From Stenotrophomonas sp. YIM B06876 (GTDB taxonomy: Bacteria; Pseudomonadota; Gammaproteobacteria; Xanthomonadales; Xanthomonadaceae): a stretch of 64,000 nucleotides of DNA. The position numbers and the translations under genes are program-made. Below are positions 31,238 to 41,200 of this stretch, in pieces. The notes beneath the pieces were generated by a model. That model had not been told where the DNA came from and made no database searches. It saw nothing but the letters and a program-made list of their open reading frames with translations. How positions within the stretch are numbered: position 1 is the stretch's first letter; each line of letters begins with the position of its first letter. The stretch is taken from assembly GCF_030711595.1 (NCBI RefSeq), contig NZ_JAUJUJ010000001.1, positions 124,001 to 188,000 on the forward strand. The letters are read 5' to 3'.

Positions 31238-32299
31238 ATGAACGAAACGTTGCGTTTTCCGGCCGAATGGGAATCCCAGTCGGCCATCCTGATCGCCTGG
31301 CCCCACGCCGACACCGACTGGGCCGAACGCCTGGCCGAGGTCGAGGACACCTACATCGCCCTGGTCGCGGCAATCACCCGCTTCCAGCCGGCGCTGATCT
31401 GCGTGGCCGATGACGACCTGCAGATCTATGCCGAAGCCCGCCTGCGCTCCGCCCGCATCGACATGCAGCGTGTGCATTTCGTGGTCGCCGAGTACGACGA
31501 CACCTGGCTGCGCGACTCCGGCCCGATCTCGCTCACACGCGCCGATGGCCGCTTCCAGCTGCTCGACTTCCGTTTCACCGGCTGGGGCGGCAAGTTCGAA
31601 GCCAGCCGCGACGACCGGCTGGTGGGCGTGCTGCAGGCTGCGGGCGTCTTTGCCAATGCCGGGGTGCAGAGCATTCCGTTCGCACTGGAAGGCGGCGCGG
31701 TGGAGACCGATGGCGCAGGCACGCTGCTGACCACCTGGCAGTGCCTGCACGAACGCCACCCGGAGCGCGATCGCGAATCGCTCAGTGCCGATATGGCGCA
31801 GTGGATGCGGCAGGATCGCGTGTTGTGGCTGGACCACGGCTATCTGGAGGGCGATGACACCGATGCCCACATCGATACCCTCGCCCGTTTCGCCCCGGCG
31901 GACGGCATCGTCTATCAGAGTTGTGACGACCCCGCCGACTCCCACTACACCGAACTGCAGGCGATGGGGAAGGAACTGGCGGCGCTGCGCACCCGCGAGG
32001 GCGCTCCCTATCGGCTGTTCCCGCTGCCCTGGCCGCAGCCGGTGATCGACCAGAACCGGCGCCTGGCCGCCTCGTATGCCAACTTCCTGATCATCAATGG
32101 CGCCGTGCTGATGCCGGCCTATGGTGATGCCGCCGACGAGCAGGCCAAGGCGGTGCTGGCGATGGCATTTCCCGGGCGCGAGATCGTACAGGTGCCCTGC
32201 CGCCCGCTGATCTGGCAGAACGGCAGCCTGCACTGCATCACCATGCAGCTTCCGGCCGGCCTGCTCGCCGCGCCGCAGGCGACGCCACACACCGGATAG
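31238..32299 (+). CDS. aguA: Agmatine deiminase
   Basis: AguA hydrolyses agmatine to N-carbamoylputrescine and ammonia in the cytoplasm. The 353-residue protein of the guanidine-modifying family shows the LRDSGPI aspartate motif, the HIDTLARF histidine motif, and the nucleophile C333 in GSLHCITMQLP. I start at MNETLRFPAEWE, the family N-terminus. A long in-frame extension upstream runs through the preceding gene and is rejected. The next enzyme of the pathway, aguB, follows about 200 bases downstream. Confidence 0.95.
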   Translation: MNETLRFPAEWESQSAILIAWPHADTDWAERLAEVEDTYIALVAAITRFQPALICVADDDLQIYAEARLRSARIDMQRVHFVVAEYDDTWLRDSGPISLTRADGRFQLLDFRFTGWGGKFEASRDDRLVGVLQAAGVFANAGVQSIPFALEGGAVETDGAGTLLTTWQCLHERHPERDRESLSADMAQWMRQDRVLWLDHGYLEGDDTDAHIDTLARFAPADGIVYQSCDDPADSHYTELQAMGKELAALRTREGAPYRLFPLPWPQPVIDQNRRLAASYANFLIINGAVLMPAYGDAADEQAKAVLAMAFPGREIVQVPCRPLIWQNGSLHCITMQLPAGLLAAPQATPHTG

Positions 32300-32313
32300 A
32301 CGTGTGTGACGTC

Positions 32314-32343
32314 CCCTGTCGTGCCGCGTCACCCGCGACAGGG
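32314..32343. other. Hairpin in the aguA-aguB gap
   Basis: An 8-bp perfect stem (32314-32321 with 32336-32343), extended outward by GTGA/TCAC after a small bulge, lies 14 bases past aguA. There is no T tract, so it is more likely an mRNA structure than a full terminator. The rest of the 197-base gap shows no gene. Confidence 0.45.
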
Positions 32344-32496
32344 TCACCTGCCCGCGCGCCATCTGGACCTTGCGCAACCATCCGGGGCCGGTAACGGCCC
32401 CGTAGCGCATCCACCGCACACGCGTTCAGCCGGCGACGGTCTGCACCGGCGGCTTCCGCGCTACCATGCATTTTTTACTGCAGGACCCCTACCAGG

Positions 32497-33384
32497 ATGA
32501 GTTCCCGTCACACCCTTTCCGTCGCCCTGATCCAGGAACGCAACCACGGTGATGCGCAGGCCAACCTGGCCGTCATCGAAGCGCGCGTGGCTGAAGCCGC
32601 CGCCCAGGGCGCGAAGCTGGTGCTGTTGCAGGAACTGCACAACGGCCCCTATTTCTGCCAGCACGAATCGGTGGACGAGTTCGACCTGGCCGAGCCGATT
32701 CCCGGCCCCAGCACCGAACGGCTGGGCGCGCTGGCCAAAAAATATGGCGTGGTGATCGTGGGCTCGCTGTTCGAGCGCCGTGCCGCGGGCCTGTACCACA
32801 ACACCGCGGTGGTGCTGGAAAAGGACGGCCGCCTGCTGGGCAAGTACCGCAAGATGCACATCCCTGACGATCCGGGGTTCTACGAGAAGTTCTACTTCAC
32901 CCCGGGCGATCTGGGCTTCACCCCGATCGACACCTCGGTCGGCCGTCTGGGCGTGCTGGTGTGCTGGGACCAGTGGTATCCGGAAGCCGCGCGCCTGATG
33001 GCGCTGGCCGGCGCCGAACTGCTGCTCTACCCGACCGCCATCGGCTGGGATCCGGACGATGTGCAGGACGAGAAGAACCGCCAGCGCGACGCCTGGGTGC
33101 TGAGCCATCGCGGTCATGCGGTCGCCAACGGCCTGCCGGTACTGAGCTGCAACCGCGTCGGCCATGAAAGCTCGCCGATGGGCGCGTCGGGAATCGACTT
33201 CTGGGGCAACAGCCATGTGCTGGGGCCGCAGGGCGAATTCCTCGCCGAGGCCGGGGCGGATCCCACCGTGCTGGTGTGCGATGTCGACCTGCAGCGCAGC
33301 GAGCACGTGCGGCGCATCTGGCCGTTCCTGCGCGATCGCCGCATCGATGCCTATGCCGATCTGCTCAAACGCTACATCGACTGA
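32497..33384 (+). CDS. aguB: N-carbamoylputrescine amidase
   Basis: AguB hydrolyses N-carbamoylputrescine to putrescine, carbon dioxide and ammonia. The 295-residue nitrilase-family protein has the full catalytic triad E46 (LLQELHN), K119 (GKYRKMHIPD) and C156 (LVCWDQWYPE). Together with aguA it gives the agmatine route to putrescine. The arginine decarboxylase must be elsewhere. The downstream GNAT gene begins 15 bases later, so they may share a transcript. Confidence 0.95.
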   Translation: MSSRHTLSVALIQERNHGDAQANLAVIEARVAEAAAQGAKLVLLQELHNGPYFCQHESVDEFDLAEPIPGPSTERLGALAKKYGVVIVGSLFERRAAGLYHNTAVVLEKDGRLLGKYRKMHIPDDPGFYEKFYFTPGDLGFTPIDTSVGRLGVLVCWDQWYPEAARLMALAGAELLLYPTAIGWDPDDVQDEKNRQRDAWVLSHRGHAVANGLPVLSCNRVGHESSPMGASGIDFWGNSHVLGPQGEFLAEAGADPTVLVCDVDLQRSEHVRRIWPFLRDRRIDAYADLLKRYID

Positions 33385-33399
33385 TTTTCCGGACCAGCC

Positions 33400-33930
33400 G
33401 TGACCGTCCAGCTGCGTGACGTTACCGATGCCGACATGGCGGCCATCACCGCGATCTATGCGGTGGAGGTCACCGGTCTGGTCAACACCTACGAGTACGA
33501 CGTGCCCGACCTGGCGGAAATGACCCGGCGCATGCACGACATCGTTGCCCGCGGTTTCCCGTACATCGTCGCGCTGGTCGACGGCGCGATCGCCGGCTAT
33601 GCCTATGCCAACACCTACCGCGGCCGCATCGCCTACCGGTGGACGGTGGAAAACTCGGTCTATGTGGATGCGGCCTGCCAGGGTCGCGGGGTCGGCAGCG
33701 CGCTGATGCGGGGCCTGATCGAAGCCTGCACGCAACGCGGCTACCGGCAGATGGTGGCGGTGATCGGCGAACCTTCCAACACGGCCTCCATCCGCTTGCA
33801 CGAGCGCTTCGGCTTCCAGATGGTCGGCATCTTCCGCGGCCTGGGCCGCAAGCACGGGCGCTGGCTGGACACGGTCCAGATGCAACGCGCACTGGGCGAC
33901 GGCGCCGACAGCGCGCCCTCCAATGAATGA
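33400..33930 (+). CDS. GNAT acetyltransferase, phosphinothricin/methionine-sulfone type
   Basis: This 176-residue enzyme has the GNAT acetyl-CoA motif QGRGVGSALM and the full pattern of the PAT/YncA subfamily, including the N-terminal ITAIYAVEV segment, the GYAYANTYRGR loop and NTASIRLHERFGF. Members acetylate amino-acid analogues such as phosphinothricin or methionine sulfone and sulfoximine. The real substrate here cannot be read. It starts with GTG 15 bases after aguB and overlaps the next gene by eight bases, so it is translated within an aguB-GNAT-traB run. Confidence 0.87.
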   Translation: MTVQLRDVTDADMAAITAIYAVEVTGLVNTYEYDVPDLAEMTRRMHDIVARGFPYIVALVDGAIAGYAYANTYRGRIAYRWTVENSVYVDAACQGRGVGSALMRGLIEACTQRGYRQMVAVIGEPSNTASIRLHERFGFQMVGIFRGLGRKHGRWLDTVQMQRALGDGADSAPSNE

Positions 33931-35155
33931 AGAAATGACTGAATCCTCCAACGAATCCGCCGGCGAGCTGCTGGCCGGCCAGCCGGTGCGCATCGTCGAA
34001 CGTGACGGTGTCCGCTACACCCTGCTGGGCACCGCCCATGTCTCCCAGGCGAGCGTGGAAGCGGTCGAACAGGCCATCAACAGCGGCCAGTTCGATGCGG
34101 TCGCGGTGGAACTGGACCCGCAGCGCCTGCAGGCCCTGACCGAACCGGACAAGCTGGCCCGGCTGGACCTGGTCGAGGTGATCCGCAACGGGCGGGTGGC
34201 GCTGTTTGCCGCCAACCTGGCATTGGCCGCCTACCAGCGGCGCCTGGCCGAACAGCTGGGGATCGAACCGGGCGCCGAGCTCAAGCGCGCGGTGACGCTG
34301 GCCCACGAGCGCCAGCTGCCGGTGTACCTGATCGACCGCGAAGTCGGCCTGACGTTCCGCCGCGCCTCGCAGCGGCTGGGCTTCTTCGGCAAGCTCAAAC
34401 TGATCGGTGGTCTCGGCGCGGGCCTGTTCGCCTCCGACGAGGTAGGCGAAGCCGAGATCGAGAAACTCAAGCAGGGCGACATGCTGGAGTCGAGCTTTGG
34501 CGAATTCGCCAGCGAGAGTCCGGAACTGTACGAGACCATCATCGGCGAGCGCGACCGCTACATGGCCACGCGCCTGCGCGAGGAGCGCAGTGATGACCAG
34601 CGCAACGTGCTGGCGGTGGTCGGTGCCGGGCATCTGGCCGGGATGGCGACGTATCTGCAATCCGACACGGCGGCACCGGGCCCGCTGCGGGAGTCGCTGG
34701 AGGAAGTGCCGCGCAAGCGCAAGCTGCCGTGGATCACGCTCGGCATCCTGGCCATCGTGCTGGCCGGTATCGGCATCGGCTTCTGGCGCGGCGGTCTCGG
34801 CATGGGCACCGAAATGCTCGCGGTGTGGGCGATGTATACCGGCGGCCTGGCCGGCCTGGGCTGCCTGCTTGCCGGCGGTCACCCGCTGAGCATCCTCACC
34901 GCGGTGGTGGTCGCCCCGTTCAAGCCGTTCCGCCTGAGCATTCCCACCGGCGCGTTCTCGGCACTGATGGAAGCGCGCCTGCGCAAGCCTGCGTACCACG
35001 ACTTCCTGCAGCTGCGCGACGATGCGCAAACGCTGCGCGGCTGGTACCGCAACCGGGTTACCCGGGTGGTGATGACCTTCATGCTGACCAACCTCGGCAG
35101 CATGCTCGGGCTGTGGCTGACCGGCTTCACCGTCTATGGCAGGCTCGCCGGCTGA
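33923..35155 (+). CDS. TraB-family membrane protein
   Basis: This 410-residue protein carries the TraB/GumN-type domain in its first 250 residues, with the paired motifs TLLGTAHVS and VVGAGHLAGM expected to form the metal-binding hydrolase-like site. Three or four hydrophobic segments follow (about 270-290, 295-315 and near the C-terminus), so it should be an inner-membrane protein. Relatives include Enterococcus TraB (pheromone shutdown) and eukaryotic TRABD, with no biochemically proven role in gammaproteobacteria. Its start overlaps the GNAT stop region by eight bases. Confidence 0.85.
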   Translation: MNEEMTESSNESAGELLAGQPVRIVERDGVRYTLLGTAHVSQASVEAVEQAINSGQFDAVAVELDPQRLQALTEPDKLARLDLVEVIRNGRVALFAANLALAAYQRRLAEQLGIEPGAELKRAVTLAHERQLPVYLIDREVGLTFRRASQRLGFFGKLKLIGGLGAGLFASDEVGEAEIEKLKQGDMLESSFGEFASESPELYETIIGERDRYMATRLREERSDDQRNVLAVVGAGHLAGMATYLQSDTAAPGPLRESLEEVPRKRKLPWITLGILAIVLAGIGIGFWRGGLGMGTEMLAVWAMYTGGLAGLGCLLAGGHPLSILTAVVVAPFKPFRLSIPTGAFSALMEARLRKPAYHDFLQLRDDAQTLRGWYRNRVTRVVMTFMLTNLGSMLGLWLTGFTVYGRLAG

Positions 35156-35179
35156 TCCGCCCGGACCGGGAGGATGGCG

Positions 35180-35203
35180 AAAGGCCCGCTTGCGCGGGCC
35201 TTT
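35180..35203. terminator. Bidirectional terminator between traB and RND operon
   Basis: A perfect 10-bp stem (35180-35189 with 35194-35203) with a TTGC loop lies between the convergent TraB-family and RND genes. T-rich sequence follows on the plus strand and TTT ends the stem on the minus strand, so it can serve both. Confidence 0.82.
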
Positions 35204-35215
35204 CCTTTTGCCGCC

Positions 35216-38200
35216 TCAGCCTTCGACGATCATCTTGGCGGCGGGCAAGCCGCGGGCGCGCCGCAGCAGCCGCGCCGTGCCGGTGCTCAGGTCATCGAGC
35301 ATGGCGTAGATCGTCGGCAGGAACAGCAGGCTGACCAGGGTCGAGAACGCCAGGCCACCGGCAATGGCCCGTGCCATCGGGTAATACGCCGGCCCGTTGC
35401 CGAACATCTGCGTGTCGGTCAACGAGATCGGCACCATGGCCAGGATCGCGGTGCCCATGGTCATCATGATCGGACGCAGGCGTTCGCGTGAACCTTCCAC
35501 CAGCGCCTGGGTGCGGCCCATGCCACGCCGGCGCAGGTTGTTGATGTGCTCGATCATCACGATGCCGTTGTTCACCACCACCCCCATCAGTACCAGGATG
35601 CCGATGAAGGACATGATCCCGAACGCGGTGCCGGTGATCCAGAACAGCCAGAACACGCCAAAGATGGAGAACAGCACCCCGCTCATGATCGCCGCCGGGA
35701 ACAGCAGCGATTCGAACACCGCCGCCATCACCACGTAGATCATCAGCAGTGCGATCAGCAGGTTGAACATCATCTGCGCCATCGCCTCGTTGTCGTTCTG
35801 GTAGTCGCCCCCATCGAAGCTGAAGCTGTAGCCGCCGGGGAACTCCATCGGTTTGAGCGTGTCTTCCATCGCCTTGCGCGCTTCGGGCACGGTCACCTTT
35901 TCAGCCAGGTTGGCCTTGATGGTCAGCGTGGTCTGGCGGTTGGTCCGCGCGATCTGGGTGGCCGATGGCTTGACCGCCACTTCCACCAGGCTGAGCAGCG
36001 GCACCGAACGGCCGTCGCTGGAACGCACGGTGAAACCGGCCAGGTCTTCCGGACTGCTTTCTTCGGCGCCGGCAAAGCGCACCCATACCGGCACCTCGCT
36101 GTCACCGCGGCGGAACTCGCGCAGCGGTGAACCGCGCAATGCCAGGCCGACGAAACTGGCGACCTGCTCGGCATTGAAACCGAAGGCCGCCGCGCGCTCA
36201 CGATCAACCCGCACCGCCAGCTCGCTGCTGCGGTCACCGGCCTCGACACGCACATCGCGCAGCTCCTTGCGCCGGGCCAGCAACGGAATCACGTCCCCGG
36301 CCATTTCCTGCAGCACCTGGGTGGAATCGCCCACCAGCTGCACCTGCACGCTCTGCCCGCCGCCCTGGTCATCGCCCTGGTTGCCGATGCTGTAGTCGGC
36401 CCGCGCCGAGCGCGGCAGCTCCTTGCGGATCTGTTCCTGCAGTTGCTGCAGTTCCTTGGCGTGTGCCGGATCGAAGGTGATCACCGTGGTGCTGCCCTCC
36501 TGCTCGCTGAAGAACGAGTACAGCTGGCTGATATGGAAGCGCTCGCGGTTCCCGTCCAGGAACTGCTCGACCTTGCCCACCTCGTCGGCCAGCTGCTCGC
36601 GCGTGTACGAGCCCTTCCACTGGTACTGGACATAGGCTTCGTTGCCACCACCACCACCGAACATGTCGATCTTGGTCAGTTTCATCGGCACCAGGCTGAC
36701 CAGCACCACCAGGACGATGCCGATGACGCTCCAGCCGCGGTGCTCCAGCGACCACTGCAACAGACGCGCATAGCGCTGCTGCAGGCGCGCGATCACACCC
36801 GTGCTGGAGTTGACGAGGGCGGGCGTTTTCATCCTTGCCGCCAGCATCGGGATCAGGCTCACCGCCACCAGCCACGAGGCCAGCAGCGACACCGAGATGG
36901 TGATCGCGATCTGCGCCATGAAGATGGAGATGTTGTTGGTCTCGCCGAACAGGTTCGGCACGAACACGATGCAGTGGCACAAGGTACCGGCGCTGAGCGC
37001 GATGGCAACGTTGCGGGTGCCGACCAGCGAGGCCAGCTTCGGCTGGCCCGGCATGCGCTCGCGTTCCTGGTAGATGCTTTCCACCACCACCACGGCGTTG
37101 TCCACCAGCATGCCCACCGCCAGCAGCAACCCCATCATGGTCAGGATGTTGAGCGTGACCCCGGCAAAATGCATGAAGCCCAGGGTGATGGTGAAACAGA
37201 TCGGGATCGCCAGCGTCACCATCAGCGTGGATGGCCAATGCCGCAGGAAGAAGAACAGCACCGTCACCGACAGCAGCAGTCCCACTCCGCCGGCTTCGGC
37301 CAGCTCCAGCAGCGACGAGGTCACCGTCTTGCCCTGGTTATCGATCACCTTGACCTGCACGTCGCTCATCGACGGCTGCTTGCGGATCGCCTCCACCTCG
37401 GCCAACGCCGCCCGCGACACTTCCACCAGGTTGGCACTGCGCTCCTTGTAGATATCCAGGCCGATCGCCGGATGGCCGTCCAGGCGCCGCCCATAGTTCA
37501 TCCGCGCCGGCTTGAGCCGGACCTCGGCGATATCGCCCAGGCGCAGACCGCGGTTGTCGATCACCAGATCGCGCAGCTGCTGCAGATCGGCCAGCTCGCC
37601 GACCGGCTGGATCCGCACGCGGCGGCCGTTGTCGTCGATGCGGCCCGCCGAGACCGAAAAATTCAGCGCCGCCAGCCGCGCACTGAGGTCGTTGAGGCTG
37701 AGGTTGTGCGCGCTCAGCCGGTCCGGGTCTACCGCGATCTCGACCTCGTTCGGCGGCGCGCCGGAGATCGACACCCGCGCCACCCCAGGGATCCGCTCCA
37801 GCCGCCGCTTGAACTCGCGATCGATCATGTCGTACGCGCCGGTCAGGTCGGTCTCGCTGGCCAGGCGCACCTTGAGCACCGGCTGGTCACTGCTGGACCA
37901 CTTGAACACGCTGTAGCGCTGCAGGTCGTCGGGCAGATCGGCACGGATGGCATCGATGCGTTCGCGTGCATCGGAAGCGGCGATGGCGATATCGCGATCC
38001 CAGTCGGAGAACTCGATGAAGATGCTGGCCCCTTCCGAGGTCGCCGAGGAGCGCATGCGCTTGATCCCGGTCATCGTTGCCAGCGCTTCCTCGGTCGGCC
38101 GTACCAGGTTGCGCTCCACCTCTTCCGGCGTGGAGCCGGCATAGGGTATCTGCACGAACAGGAACGGCGCGGAGATATCCGGCAGGGCTTCCAGCGGCAG

Positions 38201-38293
38201 CCGGAAGGCGGCAATCAGGCCGACCACGAACAGCGACACGAAACACATGATCGTGGTGACCGGGCGGCGGATGCTGAAGGCGGCGACGCTCAT
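35216..38293 (-). CDS. RND efflux permease B (atypical proton-relay residues)
   Basis: This 1025-residue inner-membrane permease of the HAE1-type RND family has twelve membrane segments and two large periplasmic porter loops. The fourth-segment motif is VDN (D398, N399) where AcrB has two aspartates, and the tenth-segment lysine of AcrB is replaced by asparagine (N908 in VVVNNGIV). It is therefore unlike its partner, which keeps Asp-Asp and Lys. Its start overlaps the stop of that partner by four bases (ATGA). The substrate is unknown. No outer-membrane channel gene is adjacent. Confidence 0.9.
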   Translation of the reverse strand: MSVAAFSIRRPVTTIMCFVSLFVVGLIAAFRLPLEALPDISAPFLFVQIPYAGSTPEEVERNLVRPTEEALATMTGIKRMRSSATSEGASIFIEFSDWDRDIAIAASDARERIDAIRADLPDDLQRYSVFKWSSSDQPVLKVRLASETDLTGAYDMIDREFKRRLERIPGVARVSISGAPPNEVEIAVDPDRLSAHNLSLNDLSARLAALNFSVSAGRIDDNGRRVRIQPVGELADLQQLRDLVIDNRGLRLGDIAEVRLKPARMNYGRRLDGHPAIGLDIYKERSANLVEVSRAALAEVEAIRKQPSMSDVQVKVIDNQGKTVTSSLLELAEAGGVGLLLSVTVLFFFLRHWPSTLMVTLAIPICFTITLGFMHFAGVTLNILTMMGLLLAVGMLVDNAVVVVESIYQERERMPGQPKLASLVGTRNVAIALSAGTLCHCIVFVPNLFGETNNISIFMAQIAITISVSLLASWLVAVSLIPMLAARMKTPALVNSSTGVIARLQQRYARLLQWSLEHRGWSVIGIVLVVLVSLVPMKLTKIDMFGGGGGNEAYVQYQWKGSYTREQLADEVGKVEQFLDGNRERFHISQLYSFFSEQEGSTTVITFDPAHAKELQQLQEQIRKELPRSARADYSIGNQGDDQGGGQSVQVQLVGDSTQVLQEMAGDVIPLLARRKELRDVRVEAGDRSSELAVRVDRERAAAFGFNAEQVASFVGLALRGSPLREFRRGDSEVPVWVRFAGAEESSPEDLAGFTVRSSDGRSVPLLSLVEVAVKPSATQIARTNRQTTLTIKANLAEKVTVPEARKAMEDTLKPMEFPGGYSFSFDGGDYQNDNEAMAQMMFNLLIALLMIYVVMAAVFESLLFPAAIMSGVLFSIFGVFWLFWITGTAFGIMSFIGILVLMGVVVNNGIVMIEHINNLRRRGMGRTQALVEGSRERLRPIMMTMGTAILAMVPISLTDTQMFGNGPAYYPMARAIAGGLAFSTLVSLLFLPTIYAMLDDLSTGTARLLRRARGLPAAKMIVEG

Positions 38294-41200
38294 GCCGACT
38301 CCAACGCCGCGTCATCGGCGGCAACGCCATGGCGGCTGCGCATGCGCCGTCCACGCTCCAGGTAGTAGGCATCGCCACGGCGATCGAGCAGGTCGTACAC
38401 CACCGGAATCACCACCAGCGTCAACAGCGTGGATACCAGCAGGCCGCCGATCACGGTGATCGCCATCGGCGCGCGCACTTCCGCGCCCTCGCCCATCGCC
38501 ACCGCCAGCGGCAGGAAGCCGAACAGCGTGCACAGGGTGGTCATGATGATCGGCCGCAGCCGCGAACGCGCGCCTTCCACCAGTGCCTCGCGCTTGCCCA
38601 CCCCGGCCTCGCGCAGCTGGTTGACCTTGTCGATCAGGATGATCGCGTTCTTGGTCACCAGCCCCACCAGCAGGATCAGGCCGATGAACACCACCACCGA
38701 GATCGGCTTGCCGGTGAGCAGCAACGCCAGGATCGCGCCGACCAGCGCCAGCGGGATGGTGAACAGGATCACGAACGGGTGCAGCAGCGATTCGAACTGC
38801 GAGGCCATCACCAGATAGACCAGGAAGATGGCCAGCGCGAAGGCGAACAGCAGTGATTTGGCCGACTCGGCCAGCTCCTCGCCCTGGCCGCCGATATGCA
38901 TGCCCACACCGGCGCCCAGCGGGTTGCTGCCGACCATGCCCTGCACCTCGCGCACCGCCGCGCCCAGATCGATATCGCGCAGGTTCGCCGACACCACCGC
39001 GACCCGGGTCTGGTCGGCGCGATGGATCTCGGACGGTCCGGTGGTGGCCACCACGTCGGCCACCGCATCCAGCGTCACCGGCCGCGCACTGCCCGGATTG
39101 ACGATCAGCCGGCGGATGTTGTCGACGCTGGAGCGGTCGCTTTCCTGCGCCCGCACCAGCACATCGATCTTGCGGTCACGGAAGCTGTAGCGGGTGGCGA
39201 CATCACCGCGCACTTTTTTCACCACCACATCGGCGATCTGCCGCGTGGTCAGCCCCAGTGCCCCGGCACGTTCCTGGTCGAAGCGGATCTGCACTTCCGG
39301 GAACCCCTCCTCCACCGTCGACTTGACGTCGGCGTAGTGCGGGTTGTTGCGCAGCAATGCAGCCAGCTTCTGTCCGGCGCGCTCCAGCGTTTCCATGTCC
39401 TGGCCACGCAGCTCCACTTCCAGCGGCGTGGAAAAACTGAACAACGCCGGGCGCGCGAAATCGACCTGTACCCCCGGGTGCTGCTGCATGCCCGCGCGCA
39501 GGCGCTCGGTGATGGCCGCCTCCTGCTTCGGACTGCCACCGCCCTGCATCACCACGGTCAACTTGCCGATGTTCTCGCCGCTTTCAGTCGGACTGGCATC
39601 CAGCCGGGTGCCGGCGCCACTGACGCCGTACATCGAGGCGATCGCACTGTCCTGGGCGTGGGCCAGCTGCAGTTCGCGCACCAGCGCGTCGGTCTGCCGC
39701 AGCGGCGTGCCCGCCGGCAGTTTGGCGGTCATCTCGAAGCGGTCCTGCGCCAGTTGCGGGATCAGGTCGGCGCCGAGCATCGGCACCACCGCCAGCGTCA
39801 ACACGAACGCCAGCGCCGCGGCACCCAGCACCAGCCCGGGGCGATGCAGGGCACCGGGCAACAGCTTCAGGTAGCCACGCTCGGCGCGCGCATACGGCGC
39901 CATCGCCAGATCGCTGGCCTTGCGCATGATCGGGCCGATGACCCGCACCAGTCCGCGCCAGCACCGCACCAGCAGCCAGGCGATGCCGAAGAACAGTCCG
40001 CGCAGCGCGGCCCCCAGCCCGCGTCCGCCCCCGGCCACCGGCTTGAGCCAGCGCTGCGACGGCTGCCACTGCGGATGCGGCGGCTCTTCCGGGAACGCCA
40101 GCGGCGGGCGGCCTTTGAGCGAGCTGAGCATCGGAATCAACGTCATCGACACCAGCAGCGAGATCGCAATGGCGATCGCCACCGTCAATGCCTGGTCACG
40201 GAACAATTGCCCGGCGATGCCCTCGACGAACACCAGCGGCAGGAACACCGCAATCGTGGTCAAGGTCGAGGCCACCACCGCCATGCTCACTTCGCGGGTG
40301 CCGGCAATGGCCGCCTCCAGAATCCCCAGGCCGCGCTCGCGCGCCTTGGCAATCGACTCCAGCACCACGATCGAATCGTCCACCACCAGTCCGGTAGCCA
40401 AGGCCAGCCCGCCCAGCGACATCACGTTCAAGCTCAGCCCCAGCTGGCCCATGAAGAAGAACGTGGCGATGATCGACACCGGCAACGACAGGCTGATCAC
40501 GAACGTGCTCCAGCCATCGCGCAGGAACAGGAAGATGATCAGGATCGCCAGCAGGCCGCCGATCACCGCATCCTTCTTGACGTCGCTGATCGCATGTTCG
40601 ATGAAGCGCGACTGGTCCTCGATCGTGGTCAGCTCGGCATCGGCGGGAAACTGCGCCTTGATCTGCTCCAGCCGCGTGCGCAACGCCTTGGCGGTGGCCA
40701 CCGTATTGGCATCGCCTTCCTTGTAGATCGCCAGCTCCACCGCTTCCTTGCCGCCGAGGCGGATGATGGCCTCGCGCTCCTTGTAACCCTGGCGCACGCT
40801 GGCCACATCCTTCAGGCGCACCGGCATGCCATTGGCGATATTGCTGGCCGACGCCGACGACGCGCTCTGCGCCGCGGAGGCGGCCGCAATCGCCGCATCC
40901 GAGCCGGTGGACGCGGCAATGGCATACATCTGCGCCATCGCCGAATCGGCGGCGCTGGTATTGGCCCCCTGCGTGGTGATCAGCAGGTTGCCGATCTCCT
41001 CCAGATCGGCGAACTGGTTGACGGTGCGCACCAGGTAGCGCTGCGAGCCCTCCTCCAGCCGGCCACCGGAGATGTTGATGTTCTCCTCCTTGAGCCGCTT
41101 GATCACCGTATCGATCGGCAGGCTCAACTGCGCCAGCTTCTGCTGGTCGATATCGACCTGGATCTCATCCTCCAGGCCACCGCCCACCTTCACCGCGGCC

